Translations under genes and position numbers: made by a program
Assembly: GCA_951799425.1 (NCBI GenBank)
Contig: OX637393.1
Coordinates: forward strand, 18,557,744-18,621,743
Length of the DNA: 64,000 nt
From: Ilex aquifolium
Taxonomy: Eukaryota; Streptophyta; Magnoliopsida; Aquifoliales; Aquifoliaceae
Direction: 5' to 3'
In this document: positions 44,151-55,555 of the stretch, piece by piece
Position numbering within the stretch: the first letter of the stretch is position 1
Layout: every line of letters starts with the position of its first letter
The notes under the pieces: generated by a model
Databases searched by the model: none
The model's input: only the letters and a program-made list of their open reading frames with translations
What the model was told of the DNA's origin: nothing

Positions 44151-44341
44151 AACTTTCGGAAGGTTTGACCATAAACCTTCCAGAAGGTTTGCATTTGATC
44201 TGCTTATTCACTGCCAAAACCTTCCGGAAGGTTTTGTCTACTGGAATGAACCTTCTGGAAGGTTTGCATCGACCTTCCGAAAGGTTTTGCTTACTGGACT
44301 GCTATTTTAACTGTTCATGCACAAACCTTCCGGAAGGTTTT
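44151..44341. promoter_or_regulatory. Class IV palindrome array (6 x CCTTCCGGAAGG type) in LTR B
   Basis: Six units of AACCTTCCGGAAGGTT or close variants, irregularly spaced (22-53 bp). They occupy the same part of the LTR as the class I array of LTR A. The TTCCAGAA and TTCCGGAA cores also fit the heat-shock-element pattern TTCnnGAA. Confidence 0.75.
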
Positions 44342-45272
44342 GCCTAAAATGCCCAGATAGCATGTAACTCAAGCTCTGCCATTTGGGGGTCTCACGTACA
44401 CTTCTCCAACTTGTCCCCTGACATCCCTTACACATCTACATGCCTCCCCACACCCTTGCTTGTACTTTGGAGGCTCAAGCATTAATGAGGAAGAGAGAGA
44501 AGAGGCAAGCCAAAGGAGTTATAGGCTAGGCTTGTCCTAGCCTGCCCAAGCCATCAAGTCAGCCCCCTATGGATGGGAAGCCTGTCACACACCTAGAGGG
44601 AGCTCCATGGATGAAAAATACAATATTAATTCCACAATTTGCAGATTGTATTGCATTGTAGAGAGAGAAGCTCTAGGAAGAAGAGATAGTTTTAGTGAGA
44701 GAAAGCTTAGATTTATACATTTCTTCCATCCATTTCACTTGTAATCTCCTTGAATACTCTTTTAAGCTTCATTTATTGTCTTTAATGTCATTTACTTCAA
44801 GTACATTGCAGTTTAGTTGGGTATCTTAGAATCTACCATTGTTGTATTTAAGTTTTCGTCTCAAGCTCTTAAGTGGGTAGTAAATGCACTTTTCTGTAGT
44901 TTATATTTTCTTGCATTAATTTAAGTTTCAATCTTCATTTCTTCACAATGTCACTTTACTTCATTAATGTCCTTGCACTAAATATGAGTAGCTAAGCTTT
45001 AAGTTGGCTAATCCAAGGGAGAATTCCTCTTGGGTAATGCTAAATCAACTCTTTTTCATTCCTCCTCGTAGTGTACGATGATTTGGTTTGACTAGGTTGA
45101 GTCTGGACATGGTTGTGAGTTCTTGTGTAACACCCCAAAACACACCCTGGACGGCATTACATTCTAAGACCATTCACAACATGAGAGCACTAATATAATT
45201 CCATCAATAAGAAAAAAATTTCATTCATCATCCATAAAATTTACAATATCATCCCAAAAGAATAAGCCAAGC

Positions 45273-47596
45273 TGTAAGCCCCCACATATTTATATTAATA
45301 TGAGGATATAATTGTGTTGTAATTCTAAGGTAAGAAATGACGTAAGAATGAATCACATAGATTATAATAGTAGAAATAAATAAATGGGAGACGAATTGAT
45401 TGGGAAGTTTAAGTTTCGAAGGTGTTTAAACTTGGAGAAGGGTTATTAGATAAGTCTCTAAATATTTTTAGGTCAAAATAAGGTTTCCATTGAGTCCGGA
45501 AGGTCAAAAAACTTTGGGAGAGGTAATATGAGGTGTATTAGAAGTTAGGAAGTATTTTGGAGTTAAAACACATTTTAGAGAAAATTTGGGAATTTAGGAT
45601 TTTGGACACTGTTTAGTATTTTGGCCATAACTTTTTATCCTTAAGTCCAATTGATCTGAAAGTTTTACAGTAGATAGTAGACATCTAGGGCTACAAAAGT
45701 GTGTCTCATGAAAATTTTCCAATTCGACCTCTAAATAGGTGAAAAATGCTCTGGAAGTTGGGACAGAAAGCTGGGACAGAGAGTTGCCAGCGTCCGGACG
45801 TCCAAGTCACCGTCCGGACGGTACCATTAATATATACCCAGATCAGTTCGCGATTTTCCCCAATTCTTGCTTTCTAAATACACCAAAACCGCCTCCTTCA
45901 CCCCATTTTCCCCATTTCTAACCCTAGAGAGCTTTGGGGGAGGAAGAAGGAAGGGGATTCTCACCTCAAAGTAGATCAATCCTCAAGGTCTTCACACCAA
46001 ACTAAGGAAGAGGTAGGGGTTTTCTCTCACTCTCTCACATTGAGGCTAGGGCTATATATATATATATATATATGTATATACATATGTCTCCTTCTCTAAA
46101 TCTTGGATATGTGTTAGGGAAATCTTTGATTCTTTATATTTTTGCAATCAATGCCATGTTTTGAACCATGTGATGGTTTGGTAACCATTTTATCTTTCTT
46201 TTTCATCTTCAATCATTGATTTGTAAGGAAAATGGACTTTTCTCTTGGTAATTCCTTGGTTTTCACTTTCAAAACTTATAGTTTTATATTGTGCAACAAA
46301 TGATGTTTATAATGATCTCTTGCATTTTTCTTAGTTGGTTATTGAAAATGTCGCATGCTATATTTGGGGATTTTTGAGATATGCTTATAAATTGGGTAAA
46401 TTGGTTTGATGTTGTATCTCTAATGGGTGTGGGATGACCATGGGTGTCCTTTGACGAGATGTCGTAGAATGGGTTAGTGCTTTGGTAATACTAATCCATT
46501 CGTAGTGGGATTAGTGCTTTGGTAAGACTAAACCACTATCGCTCACGTGGTGCCGTGTAAGAGGGTTAGTATACTAATGCCTGGGTTGGATTTCGTCACT
46601 GCCATTGGTATGGTACACGCCCTTCCTAAAGGTTGGATATCTTTGATAAGATGTGTGTGTGGGTGTGGGCAAGACGTTACTCAATGTGTCGATTCATGTG
46701 GATGCCTTACATCATTGTTGAGATACATGTACATATATTGCCGGAAATGTTCAAGTGTGAGTTATCGTTCATTGTACCAAATACGATTTCTGCAAGAGTT
46801 TTGGGGTAGTATGAGATGCCACAAGAACTTGTGGAAATGGTGTATGGTGGGATGGATTATGTTTTGGGAATTGATTCTTATTGGTATCTTGTGTTCATTT
46901 ATTCTTTTAATTATCGTGGTTCCTTAAACTGGAGATCTATTTAAATGCCCTGTTTTCCTTCAAAAGTTCTATACTATATTTGTGAAAATGAGACCGACCG
47001 AATTTTAAATGTTTTCTAAACCTTGTTTGGGTTTGGGAGAAATTTTCTACAGAGCTTCGTGCTCACCCCCTACCGCTAATATTTTCAGATTATATACTTG
47101 AGGAGGAGTTGGGAGTCGAGGAGCCCGCATATTGGGAGACTCCGATCGACGGGAGTGTAGATCCCGAGGTGGACATGTAGAGATATAGCTTCTTTTGTAC
47201 TAGACTAGAGAGTTTATTTGGAGATCATGTAAAGTCTAATATTTTGTTATTCCGCTGCAAGTGTACTTTAATTCTCTTGGAATGTAAATGCCATTGCTTG
47301 GCCTATTCTTTTGGGATGATAGTGTGGATATGATATATGGTGAATGGAAGTTTATTTTATGATGGATAAATGGACCCGGTGTGGTCAATAGTTATGCATA
47401 TGTGAACCCAGTGTGGTCAATTGTAATATAATTGTACAGGTTGTGTTTTGGGTAGAACTCCCCGTGCAAAGGAGACTCTGCCCAAATTTTGTTAAATTAA
47501 GGACCCCCTGTTATTTATGGGTTTTTATTAGTTGCTCTCATGGTATAAATGGTTTTAGAATGTAATGCCGTCTAGGGTGGTATTTGAGGCGTTACA
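45273..47596 (+). repeat. LTR-a of tandem array
   Basis: 2324 bp, TGTAAGCCCCC to GGCGTTACA. U3 is about 560 bp, with class II palindromes at 45791-45800 and 45811-45820. The TATA-like ATTAATATATACC follows at 45826-45838. R-U5 is about 1.75 kb and includes a (TA)n tract near 46053. The 126-codon frame at 46547 is not considered coding. Confidence 0.92.
45791..45838 (+). promoter_or_regulatory. LTR-a promoter: two class II palindromes and TATA
   Basis: Two CGTCCGGACG sites with centres 20 bp apart, the same spacing as in Athila-like element 1. The second is extended to ACCGTCCGGACGGT. TTAATATATA follows within 10 bp. Confidence 0.82.
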
Positions 47597-47599
47597 AAG

Positions 47600-47613
47600 T
47601 TGGTATCAGAGCC
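47600..47613 (+). other. Primer-binding site, internal region a
   Basis: TTGGTATCAGAGCC starts 4 bp after the LTR-a end. It is complementary to the 3' end of initiator tRNA-Met and fixes the element orientation. Confidence 0.9.
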
Positions 47614-47784
47614 TAGGCTTTAGGTCTTACATGGGAGCTGTAGGTTATGGATCACCACTAGAGCCTTAGGACTAGGTTGGATAAAAATTCTTGAGTTAGA
47701 TTTTCACACATCCTATGTTCTAGATTAAAGTGATAGTGGGATATCTTGTACATCAATGAACTAAGTTGTATATTGATGTGCAGG

Positions 47785-49284
47785 ATGGACGGTGAACGTG
47801 TACGTGGACGAGGGCGTGGTCGTGGTCGTGGAGGGCAAACAAACCCACCACCGCCACGACCTCCCGATGCAATTAATGGCATCTATTAGTGTTTGAGGGA
47901 GCTCACCACTCTGGTACAACACCAGAATGGGAACAACCATAATGGTGGGGCTCATCCACTAGCCCAAGTACCGGGCAACGGAGAGGAGAATAGGAGAATG
48001 GTAGTCCTCCGAGAATTTCTGAGGCAACACCCGCCTACTTTCCAAGGGAGCTCTAACCCCTTGGATGCGGATAAATGGATCCGCCGAGTGAAGAAGATAT
48101 GTGATGGCATGGGGATAGCCGAGGATCTTCAGGTCGGCTTGGCGACTTATCTATTCGAGGGGGAGGCCGACCATTGGTGGGACTCAGTGAAAAGAAGGAG
48201 GACCACGGATGCACTCACTTGGGAGGAATTTGACCAAATTTTCCAAGACAAGTACTTTCCGGAATCAGTAAGAGACAGAATGAAGGCCGATTTCCTTGCT
48301 CTCCGACAGGGCAGCATGACGGTGATCGAGTATGAGAGGAGTTTTGATGAGCTATCCCGTTATGCTACAGAGTTTATATCTACTGAGGCCAGCAGGGCCA
48401 AGCGCTTTGAGCAGGGCTTGAGGCCTGCTATCCGGGAGAAGCTGGTGGCTCTCAAGATCCGGGAGTATGGGGACCTAGTTGACCGAGCTGCATTGGTGGA
48501 GAGAGATATAGAGGATAGCCAGCGGCGACAGAGCTTCGCGAGAGGAGGTCCGATCAGGATGGACCCTAGCACCAGTGGAGTGCAGCGAGCAGCACCATAC
48601 CGAAGTCCAGACCAGGCAGGTGGACAGAGACTTCTGACGGCTCGAGGAGATGAAGTGACTCAAACTAGAACAAGAACTGACCCGCGCCAATGCTTTGCAT
48701 GCGGAGAGTATGGGCACTTCAAACATAGATGCCCCTCGTTTCCCCCAAGGACCAAACAAGCAACCGAGCAAGTACCAGTAAACAAGCCACCTCTACAAAG
48801 GCCAGCACAGCAGATACCTCAGATAGCTCGAGGAGCGGGAGGCGTACCAGAGAGAGTAGGCACGGATGCACGCCGATGCTTCGCCTGTGGAGGTGTTGGG
48901 CACTTCAAAGATAATTGTCCATTGCTTTCCACCAAGACCAACCGAGCAACTGGGCGAGTGAATGCAAACAGGCCACCGCTACGACAGCCATTACCACCAC
49001 AGAGACCGTTACAAGCTCATGCCCCCGGTGGCACCAATCAAGGAAGGGTTTTTGCCTTGACTCAACCGGACGAAGATGCCTCCAACGCCATTGTGGAAGG
49101 TATTGTTCTTTTCTATCATTCTTGGGCCCAAATTTTATTGGATTCTTATGCGACTCATTCTTTTGTACGTACTGCATATGCTGTGAAATTTGGATTGGGT
49201 TTCGAGGAAATAGAACTTACGGTATATGTTAATTTGTCTACGGGAGAACAAGGGGATACCAGTAGGGTTATTATATATATGTAA
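47785..49284 (+). pseudogene. gag-protease start, internal region a, with one nonsense codon
   Basis: Same product as the copy at 52922, but codon 35 is TAG (47887-47889) where the other copy has CAG. The rest is open to 49284. It contains the Gag core (DALTWEEFDQIFQDKYFPES and YERSFDELSRYATEF) and two CCHC knuckles (CFACGEYGHFKHRC, CFACGGVGHFKDNC). A truncated protease start follows, with Asp-Ser-Tyr. A start at the next Met would skip the Arg/Gly-rich N-terminus. Confidence 0.85.
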
Positions 49285-49924
49285 TCTTTGACTCTAAATT
49301 ATATCTACTTGCTAGGAAATCATCATGTCTTGTCATTCTTGTTAATATTACCTTGTTCTAAAATATATTATGGTTGGGTAAACTCTAAATCTTATCTTAT
49401 GCCTTCACAACCCTAGTTTACACAGGAGATGTGTTTTTCTCTTGATTTCTCATTTGTTCTTGATTCCAAACCTTAAATCTTATCTTGTTTTAACTATGTT
49501 ATGCTTGGGTAACCACTAATTCTCGTTGTATGCCTTCGAAACCTTAAGTTTCAAGGAAAAGTGGGTTTTCTCTTGATTCCTTCCTTGTTCTTGAGATCTA
49601 AACTTGATATTCATTTGTCATTGAATTCTAACCTTGATATTCAATTGTCCTTGAGATCAAAACTTGTTATTCATTGGTTACTGAATTCAAACCTTAATCT
49701 TCAATGGTTCTTGAGATCAAAACTTGTTATTCATTTGTTATTGAATTCTAACCTTAATATTCAATTGTTCTTGAGATCTAAACTTAATAGCCATTCATTC
49801 TTGATTCCAAAGCTTGATTATTTACTTGTTCATTGAATTCAGCACTCTAGTGATTTGTATTGACCAATAAAAAGGGTATTTCCGATGATATTATGTTAAT
49901 TTTTCTTAAAATTATTTCGTTTGA
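49285..49924 (+). other. Noncoding filler replacing pol, with about 60-bp tandem repeats
   Basis: Between the protease start and the integrase end, RT, RNase H and the integrase core are missing. Instead there are about 640 bp of LTR-leader-like sequence. Tandem units of about 60 bp start TTGAGATCTAAACTTGATAT or similar (about 49590-49780). The 91-codon frame at 49561 only reflects this repeat. An identical filler is in the second unit at 54422-55061. Confidence 0.75.
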
Positions 49925-50414
49925 AAAAAAAAAAAAAGAAAAAAAGAAAAAGAAAAAAGTATGTGGATTTGGGTCGCCTAAGAAAGGAGTGTTTAGATTC
50001 GGCAAGAAGGGCAAGTTAGCGCTACGATTTACCGGACCATTTGAAGTGATTAAAGTCGTGGGCAAGGCGGCGTATCAGTTGCGGTTACCAGCTCAACTAT
50101 CCGGGGTGCAAGATGTGTTTCACGTGTCGATGCTGAGGAAGTGCAATCAGATACAACGCCGGTCGTAGATTTGGAAGATATTGAAATTCAAGACGGAGCA
50201 ACCTATGAAGAACAACCGGTGAAGATTCTCGACTCCAAGGAGAAGGTACTTCGCAACAAAGTCATCAAATTGGTGAAAGTCTGGTGGCAACATCTTGGAG
50301 CGGTAGAAGCTACTTGGGAACCGGAGTTAGAGATGCGGGAGAAGTATCCGTATTTATTCACTACTCGACGATTAAGTTTCGAGGACGAAACTTTCTTTAA
50401 GGGGGGTGGATTGT
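49925..50414 (+). pseudogene. Integrase C-terminus with chromodomain-like end, unit a, frameshifted
   Basis: After an A-rich tract the frame encodes KLALRFTGPFEVIKVVGKAA, YQLRLPAQLSGVQDVFHVS and MLRKC. A 1-nt deletion near 50141 (GTGCAATC against GTGTCAATC in unit b) shifts the frame before the VIKLVKVWWQHLGAVEATWE end. That end is a degenerate chromodomain-like tail of the chromovirus type, which guides integration in relatives. Confidence 0.8.
50398..50411 (+). other. Polypurine tract, unit a
   Basis: TAAGGGGGGTGGAT directly precedes TGTAAGCC of LTR-b. It is the plus-strand primer site. Confidence 0.85.
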
Positions 50415-52733
50415 AAGCCCCCACATATTTATATTAATATGAGGATATAATTGTGTTGTAATTCTAAGGTAAGAAATGACGTAAGAATGAATCACATAGA
50501 TTATAATAGTAGAAATAAATAATTGGGAGACGAATTGATTGAGAAGTTTAAGTTTCGAAGGTGTTTAAACTCGGAGAAGGGTTATTAGATAAGTCTCTAA
50601 ATATTTTTAGGTCAAAATAAGGTTTTCATTGAGTCCGGAAGGTCAAAAAACTTTGGGAGAGGTAATATGAGGTGTATTAGAAGTTAGGAAGTATTTTGGA
50701 GTTAAAACACATTTTAGAGAAAATTTGGGAATTTAGGATTTTGGACACTATTTAGTATTTTGGCCATAACTGTTTATCCTTAAGTCCAATTGATCTGAAA
50801 TTTTTATAGTAGATAGTAGACATCTAGGGCTACAAAAGTGTGTCTTATGAAAAGTTTCCAATTCGACCTCTAAATAGGTGAAAACTGCTTTGGAAGTTGG
50901 GACAGAAAGCTGGGACAGAGAGTTGCCAGCGTCCGGACGTCCAAGGCACCGTCCGGACGGTACCATTAATATATACCCAGATCAGTTCGCGATTTTCCCC
51001 AATTCTTGCTTTCTAAATACACCAAAACCGCCTCCTTCACCCCATTTTCCCCATTTCTAACCCTAGAGAGCTTTGGGGGAGGAAGAAGGAAGAGGATTCT
51101 CACCTCAAAGTAGATCAATCCTAAAGGTCTTCACACCAAACTAAGGAAGAGGTAGGGGTTTTCTCTCACTCTCTCACATTGAGGCTAGGGCTATATATAT
51201 ATATATATATGTATATACATATGTCTCCTTCTCTAAATCTTGGATATGTGTTAGGGAAATCTTTGATTCTTTATATTTTTGCAATCAATGCCATGTTTTG
51301 AACCATGTGATGGTTTGGTAACCATTTTATCTTTCTTTTTCATCTTCAATCATTGATTTGTAAGGAAAATGGACTTTTCTCTTGGTAATTCCTTGGTTTT
51401 CACTTTCAAAACTTATAGTTTTATATTGTGCAACAAATGATGTTTATAATGATCTCTTGCATTTTTCTTAGTTGGTTATTGAAAATGTCGCATGCTATAT
51501 TTGGGGATTTTTGAGATATGCTTATAAATTGGGTAAATTGGTTTGATATTGTATCTCTAATGGGTGTGGGATGACCATGGGTGTCCTTTGACGAGATGTC
51601 GTAGAATGGGTTAGTGCTTTGGTAATACTAATCCATTCGTAGTGGGATTAGTGCTTTGGTAAGACTAAACCACTATCGCTCACGTGGTGCCGTGTAAGAG
51701 GGTTAGTATACTAATGCCTGGGTTGGATTTCGTCACTGCCATTGGTATGGTACACGCCCTTCCTAAAGGTTGGATATCTTTGATAAGATGTGTGTGTGGG
51801 TGTGGGCAAGACGTTACTCAATGTGTCGATTCATGTGGATGCCTTACATCATTGTTGAGATACATGTACATATATTGTCGGAAATGTTCAAGTGTGAGTT
51901 ATCGTTTATTGTACCAAATACGATTTCTGCAAGAGTTTTGGGGTAGTATGGGATGCCACAAGAACTTGTGGAAATGGTGTATGGTGGGATGGATTATGTT
52001 TTGGGAATTGATTCTTATTGGTATATTGTGTTCATTTATTCTTTTAATTATCGTGGTTCCTTAAACTGGAGATCTATTTAAATGCCCTGTTTTCCTTCAA
52101 AAGTTCTATACTATATTTGTGAAAATGAGACCGACCGAATTTTAAATGTTTTCTAAACCTTGTTTGGGTTTGGGAGAAATTTTCTACAGAGCTTCGTGCT
52201 CACCCCCTACCGCTAATATTTTCAGATTATATACTTGAGGAGGAGTTGGGAGTCGAGGAGCCCGCATATTGGGAGACTCCGATCGACGGGAGTGTAGATC
52301 CCGAGGTGGACATGTAGAGATATAGCTTCTTTTGTACTAGACTAGAGAGTTTATTTGGAGATCATGTAAAGTCTAATATTTTGTTATTCCGCTGCAAGTG
52401 TACTTTAATTCTCTTGGAATGTAAATGCCATTGCTTGACCTATTCTTTTGGGATGATAGTGTGGATATGATATATGGTGAATGGAAGTTTATTTTATGAT
52501 GGATAAATGGACCCGGTGTGGTCAATAGTTATGCATATGTGAACCCGGTGTGGTCAATTGTAATATAATTGTACAGGTTGTGTTTTGGGTAGAACTCCCC
52601 GTGCAAAGGAGACTCTGCCCAAATTTTGTTAAATTAAGGACCCCCTGTTATTTATGGGTTTTTATTAGTTGCTCTCATGGTATAAATGGTTTTAGAATGT
52701 AATGCCGTCCAGGGTGGTATTTGGGGCGTTACA
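50412..52733 (+). repeat. LTR-b of tandem array
   Basis: 2322 bp, nearly identical to LTR-a. Class II palindromes are at 50930-50939 and 50950-50959 with the TATA-like sequence just after. It serves as 3' LTR of unit a and 5' LTR of unit b. The (TA)n tract near 51192 is the shortest of the three. Confidence 0.92.
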
Positions 52734-52736
52734 AAG

Positions 52737-52750
52737 TTGGTATCAGAGCC
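52737..52750 (+). other. Primer-binding site, internal region b
   Basis: TTGGTATCAGAGCC, 3 bp after the end of LTR-b. Confidence 0.9.
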
Positions 52751-52921
52751 TAGGCTTTAGGTCTTACATGGGAGCTGTAGGTTATGGATCACCACTAGAG
52801 CCTTAGGACCAGGTTGGATAAAAATTCTTGAGTTAGATTTTCACACGTCCTATGTTCTAGATTAAAGTGATAGTGGGATATCTTGTACATCAATGAACTA
52901 AGTTGTATATTGATGTGCAGG

Positions 52922-54421
52922 ATGGACGGTGAACGTGTACGTGGACGAGGGCGTGGTCGTGGTCGTGGAGGGCAAACAAACCCACCACCGCCACGACCTC
53001 CCGATGCAATTAATGGCATCTATCAGTGTTTGAGGGAGCTCACCACTCTGGTACAACACCAGAATGGGAACAACCATAATGGTGGGGCTCATCCACTAGC
53101 CCAAGTACCGGGCAACAGAGAGGAGAATAGGAGAATGGTAGTCCTCCGAGAATTTCTGAGGCAACACCCGCCTACTTTCCAAGGGAGCTCTAACCCCTTG
53201 GATGCGGATAAATGGATCTGCCGAGTGAAGAAGATATGTGATGGCATGGGGATAGCCGAGGATCTTCAGGTCGGCTTGGCGACTTATCTATTCGAGGGGG
53301 AGGCCGACCATTGGTGGGACTCAGTGAAAAGAAGGAGGACCACGGATGCACTCACTTGGGAGGAATTTGACCAAATTTTCCAAGACAAGTACTTTCCGGA
53401 ATCAGTAAGAGACAGAATGAAGGCCGATTTCCTTGCTCTCCGACAGGGCAGCATGACGGTGATCGAGTATGAGAGGAGTTTCGATGAGCTATCCCGTTAT
53501 GCTACAGAGTTTATATCTACTGAGGCCAGCAGGGCCAAGCGCTTTGAGCAGGGCTTGAGGCCTGCTATCCGGGAGAAGCTGGTGGCTCTCAAGATCCGGG
53601 AGTATGGGGACCTAGTTGACCGAGCTGCATTGGTGGAGAGAGATATAGAGGATAGCCAGCGACGACAGAGCTTCGCGAGAGGAGGTCCGATCAGGATGGA
53701 CCCTGGCACCAGTGGAGTGCAGCGAGCAGCACCATACCGAAGTCCAGACCAGGCAGGTGGACAGAGACTTCTGACGGCTCGAGGAGATGAAGTGACTCAA
53801 ACTAGAACAAGAACTGACCCGCGCCAATGCTTTGCATGCGGAGAGTATGGGCACTTCAAACATAGATGCCCCTCGTTTCCCCCAAGGACCAAACAAGCAA
53901 CCGAGCAAGTACCAGTAAACAAGTCACCTCTACAAAGGCCAGCACAGCAGATACCTCAGATAGCTCGAGGAGCGGGAGGCGTACCAGAGAGAGTAGGCAC
54001 GGATGCACGCCGATGCTTCGCCTGTGGAGGTGTTGGGCACTTCAAAGATAATTGTCCATTGCTTTCCACCAAGACCAACCGAGCAACTGGGCGAGTGAAT
54101 GCAAACAGGCCACCGCTACGACAGCCATTACCACCACAGAGACCGTTACAAGCTCATGCCCCCGGCGGCACCAATCAAGGAAGGGTTTTTGCCTTGACTC
54201 AACCGGACGAAGATGCCTCCAACGCCGTTGTGGAAGGTATTGTTCTTTTCTATCATTCTTGGGCCCAAATTTTATTGGATTCCTATGCGACTCATTCTTT
54301 TGTACGTACTGCATATGCTGTGAAATTTGGATTGGGTTTCGAGGAAATAGAACTTACGGTATATGTTAATTTGCCTACGGGAGAACAAGGGGATACCAGT
54401 AGGGTTATTATATATATGTAA
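52922..54421 (+). CDS. gag with protease start, unit b (intact frame, 499 codons)
   Basis: The ATG at 52922 follows the leader directly and begins MDGERVRGRGRGRGRGG, an Arg/Gly-rich RNA-binding-like N-terminus. The retrotransposon Gag core spans about residues 70-190, and CCHC knuckles start at residues 303 and 365. After an ALTQPDEDASNA linker the aspartic-protease start reads LLDSYATHSF at residue 453: the Asp-Ser-Gly triad has Tyr in place of Gly, in both units. The frame ends 45 codons later without RT. The likely product is a Gag able to form particles but with no active protease, in a non-autonomous element that would need a pol-encoding relative. A further upstream Met at 52883 is less likely. 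Confidence 0.85.
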   Translation: MDGERVRGRGRGRGRGGQTNPPPPRPPDAINGIYQCLRELTTLVQHQNGNNHNGGAHPLAQVPGNREENRRMVVLREFLRQHPPTFQGSSNPLDADKWICRVKKICDGMGIAEDLQVGLATYLFEGEADHWWDSVKRRRTTDALTWEEFDQIFQDKYFPESVRDRMKADFLALRQGSMTVIEYERSFDELSRYATEFISTEASRAKRFEQGLRPAIREKLVALKIREYGDLVDRAALVERDIEDSQRRQSFARGGPIRMDPGTSGVQRAAPYRSPDQAGGQRLLTARGDEVTQTRTRTDPRQCFACGEYGHFKHRCPSFPPRTKQATEQVPVNKSPLQRPAQQIPQIARGAGGVPERVGTDARRCFACGGVGHFKDNCPLLSTKTNRATGRVNANRPPLRQPLPPQRPLQAHAPGGTNQGRVFALTQPDEDASNAVVEGIVLFYHSWAQILLDSYATHSFVRTAYAVKFGLGFEEIELTVYVNLPTGEQGDTSRVIIYM

Positions 54422-55061
54422 TCTTTGACTCTAAATTATATCTACTTGCTAGGAAATCATCATGTCTTGTCATTCTTGTTAATATTACCTTGTTCTAAAA
54501 TATATTATGGTTGGGTAAACTCTAAATCTTATCTTATGCCTTCACAACCCTAGTTTACACAGGAGATGTGTTTTTCTCTTGATTTCTCATTTGTTCTTGA
54601 TTCCAAACCTTAAATCTTATCTTGTTTTAACTATGTTATGCTTGGGTAACCACTAATTCTCGTTGTATGCCTTCGAAACCTTAAGTTTCAAGGAAAAGTG
54701 GGTTTTCTCTTGATTCCTTCCTTGTTCTTGAGATCTAAACTTGATATTCATTTGTCATTGAATTCTAACCTTGATATTCAATTGTCCTTGAGATCAAAAC
54801 TTGTTATTCATTGGTTACTGAATTCAAACCTTAATCTTCAATGGTTCTTGAGATCAAAACTTGTTATTCATTTGTTATTGAATTCTAACCTTAATATTCA
54901 ATTGTTCTTGAGATCTAAACTTAATAGCCATTCATTCTTGATTCCAAAGCTTGATTATTTACTTGTTCATTGAATTCAGCACTCTAGTGATTTGTATTGA
55001 CCAATAAAAAGGGTATTTTCGATGATATTATGTTAATTTTTCTTAAAATTATTTCGTTTGA
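54422..55061 (+). other. Noncoding filler, unit b
   Basis: It is the same as 49285-49924, with the same about 60-bp tandem units (54727-54917), and ends in an A-rich tract at the junction with the integrase tail. Confidence 0.75.
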
Positions 55062-55555
55062 AAAAAAAAAAAAAAGAAAAAAAGAAAAAGAAAAAAGTAT
55101 GTGGATTTGGGTCGCCTAAGAAAGGAGTGTTTAGATTCGGCAAGAAGGGCAAGTTAGCGCTACGATTTACCGGACCATTTGAAGTGATTAAAGTCGTGGG
55201 CAAGGCGGCGTATCAGTTGCGGTTACCAGCTCAACTATCCGGGGTGCAAGATGTGTTTCACGTGTCGATGCTGAGGAAGTGTCAATCAGATACAACGCCG
55301 GTCGTAGATTTGGAAGATATTGAAATTCAAGACGGAGCAACCTATGAAGAACAACCGGTGAAGATTCTCGACTCCAAGGAGAAGGTACTTCGCAACAAAG
55401 TCATCAAATTGGTGAAAGTCTGGTGGCAACATCTTGGAGCGGTAGAAGCTACTTGGGAACCGGAGTTAGAGATGCGGGAGAAGTATCCGTATTTATTCAC
55501 TACTCGACGATTAAGTTTCGAGGACGAAACTTTCTTTAAGGGGGGTGGATTGTAA
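55062..55555 (+). CDS. Integrase C-terminal/chromodomain-like tail, unit b (open)
   Basis: An open frame of about 160 codons follows the A-rich tract. It carries ALRFTGPFEVIKVVGKAAYQ, DVFHVSMLRKC and VIKLVKVWWQHLGAVEATWE. There is no start codon of its own except within the A-rich tract (55058), so it is a pol remnant rather than a gene. The TAA stop (55553-55555) lies within the first bases of LTR-c. Confidence 0.75.
55536..55550 (+). other. Polypurine tract, unit b
   Basis: TTTAAGGGGGGTGGAT-type purine run directly before LTR-c. Confidence 0.85.

Noticed and set aside
46547-46927. 126-codon frame repeated at 51684 and 56841
   Set aside because: It lies in R-U5 of the three LTRs and is repeated only because the LTRs are. 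The homologous part of the outer LTR (58.2-58.7 kb) has no equivalent open frame.
47658-48771. Minus-strand frames opposite gag (also 52795-53908)
   Set aside because: Antisense shadows of the long gag frame, without own motifs.
49561-49836. 91-codon frame with repeated LRSKL units (again at 54698)
   Set aside because: It is a translation of the roughly 60-bp noncoding tandem repeat; the period is a multiple of three by chance.
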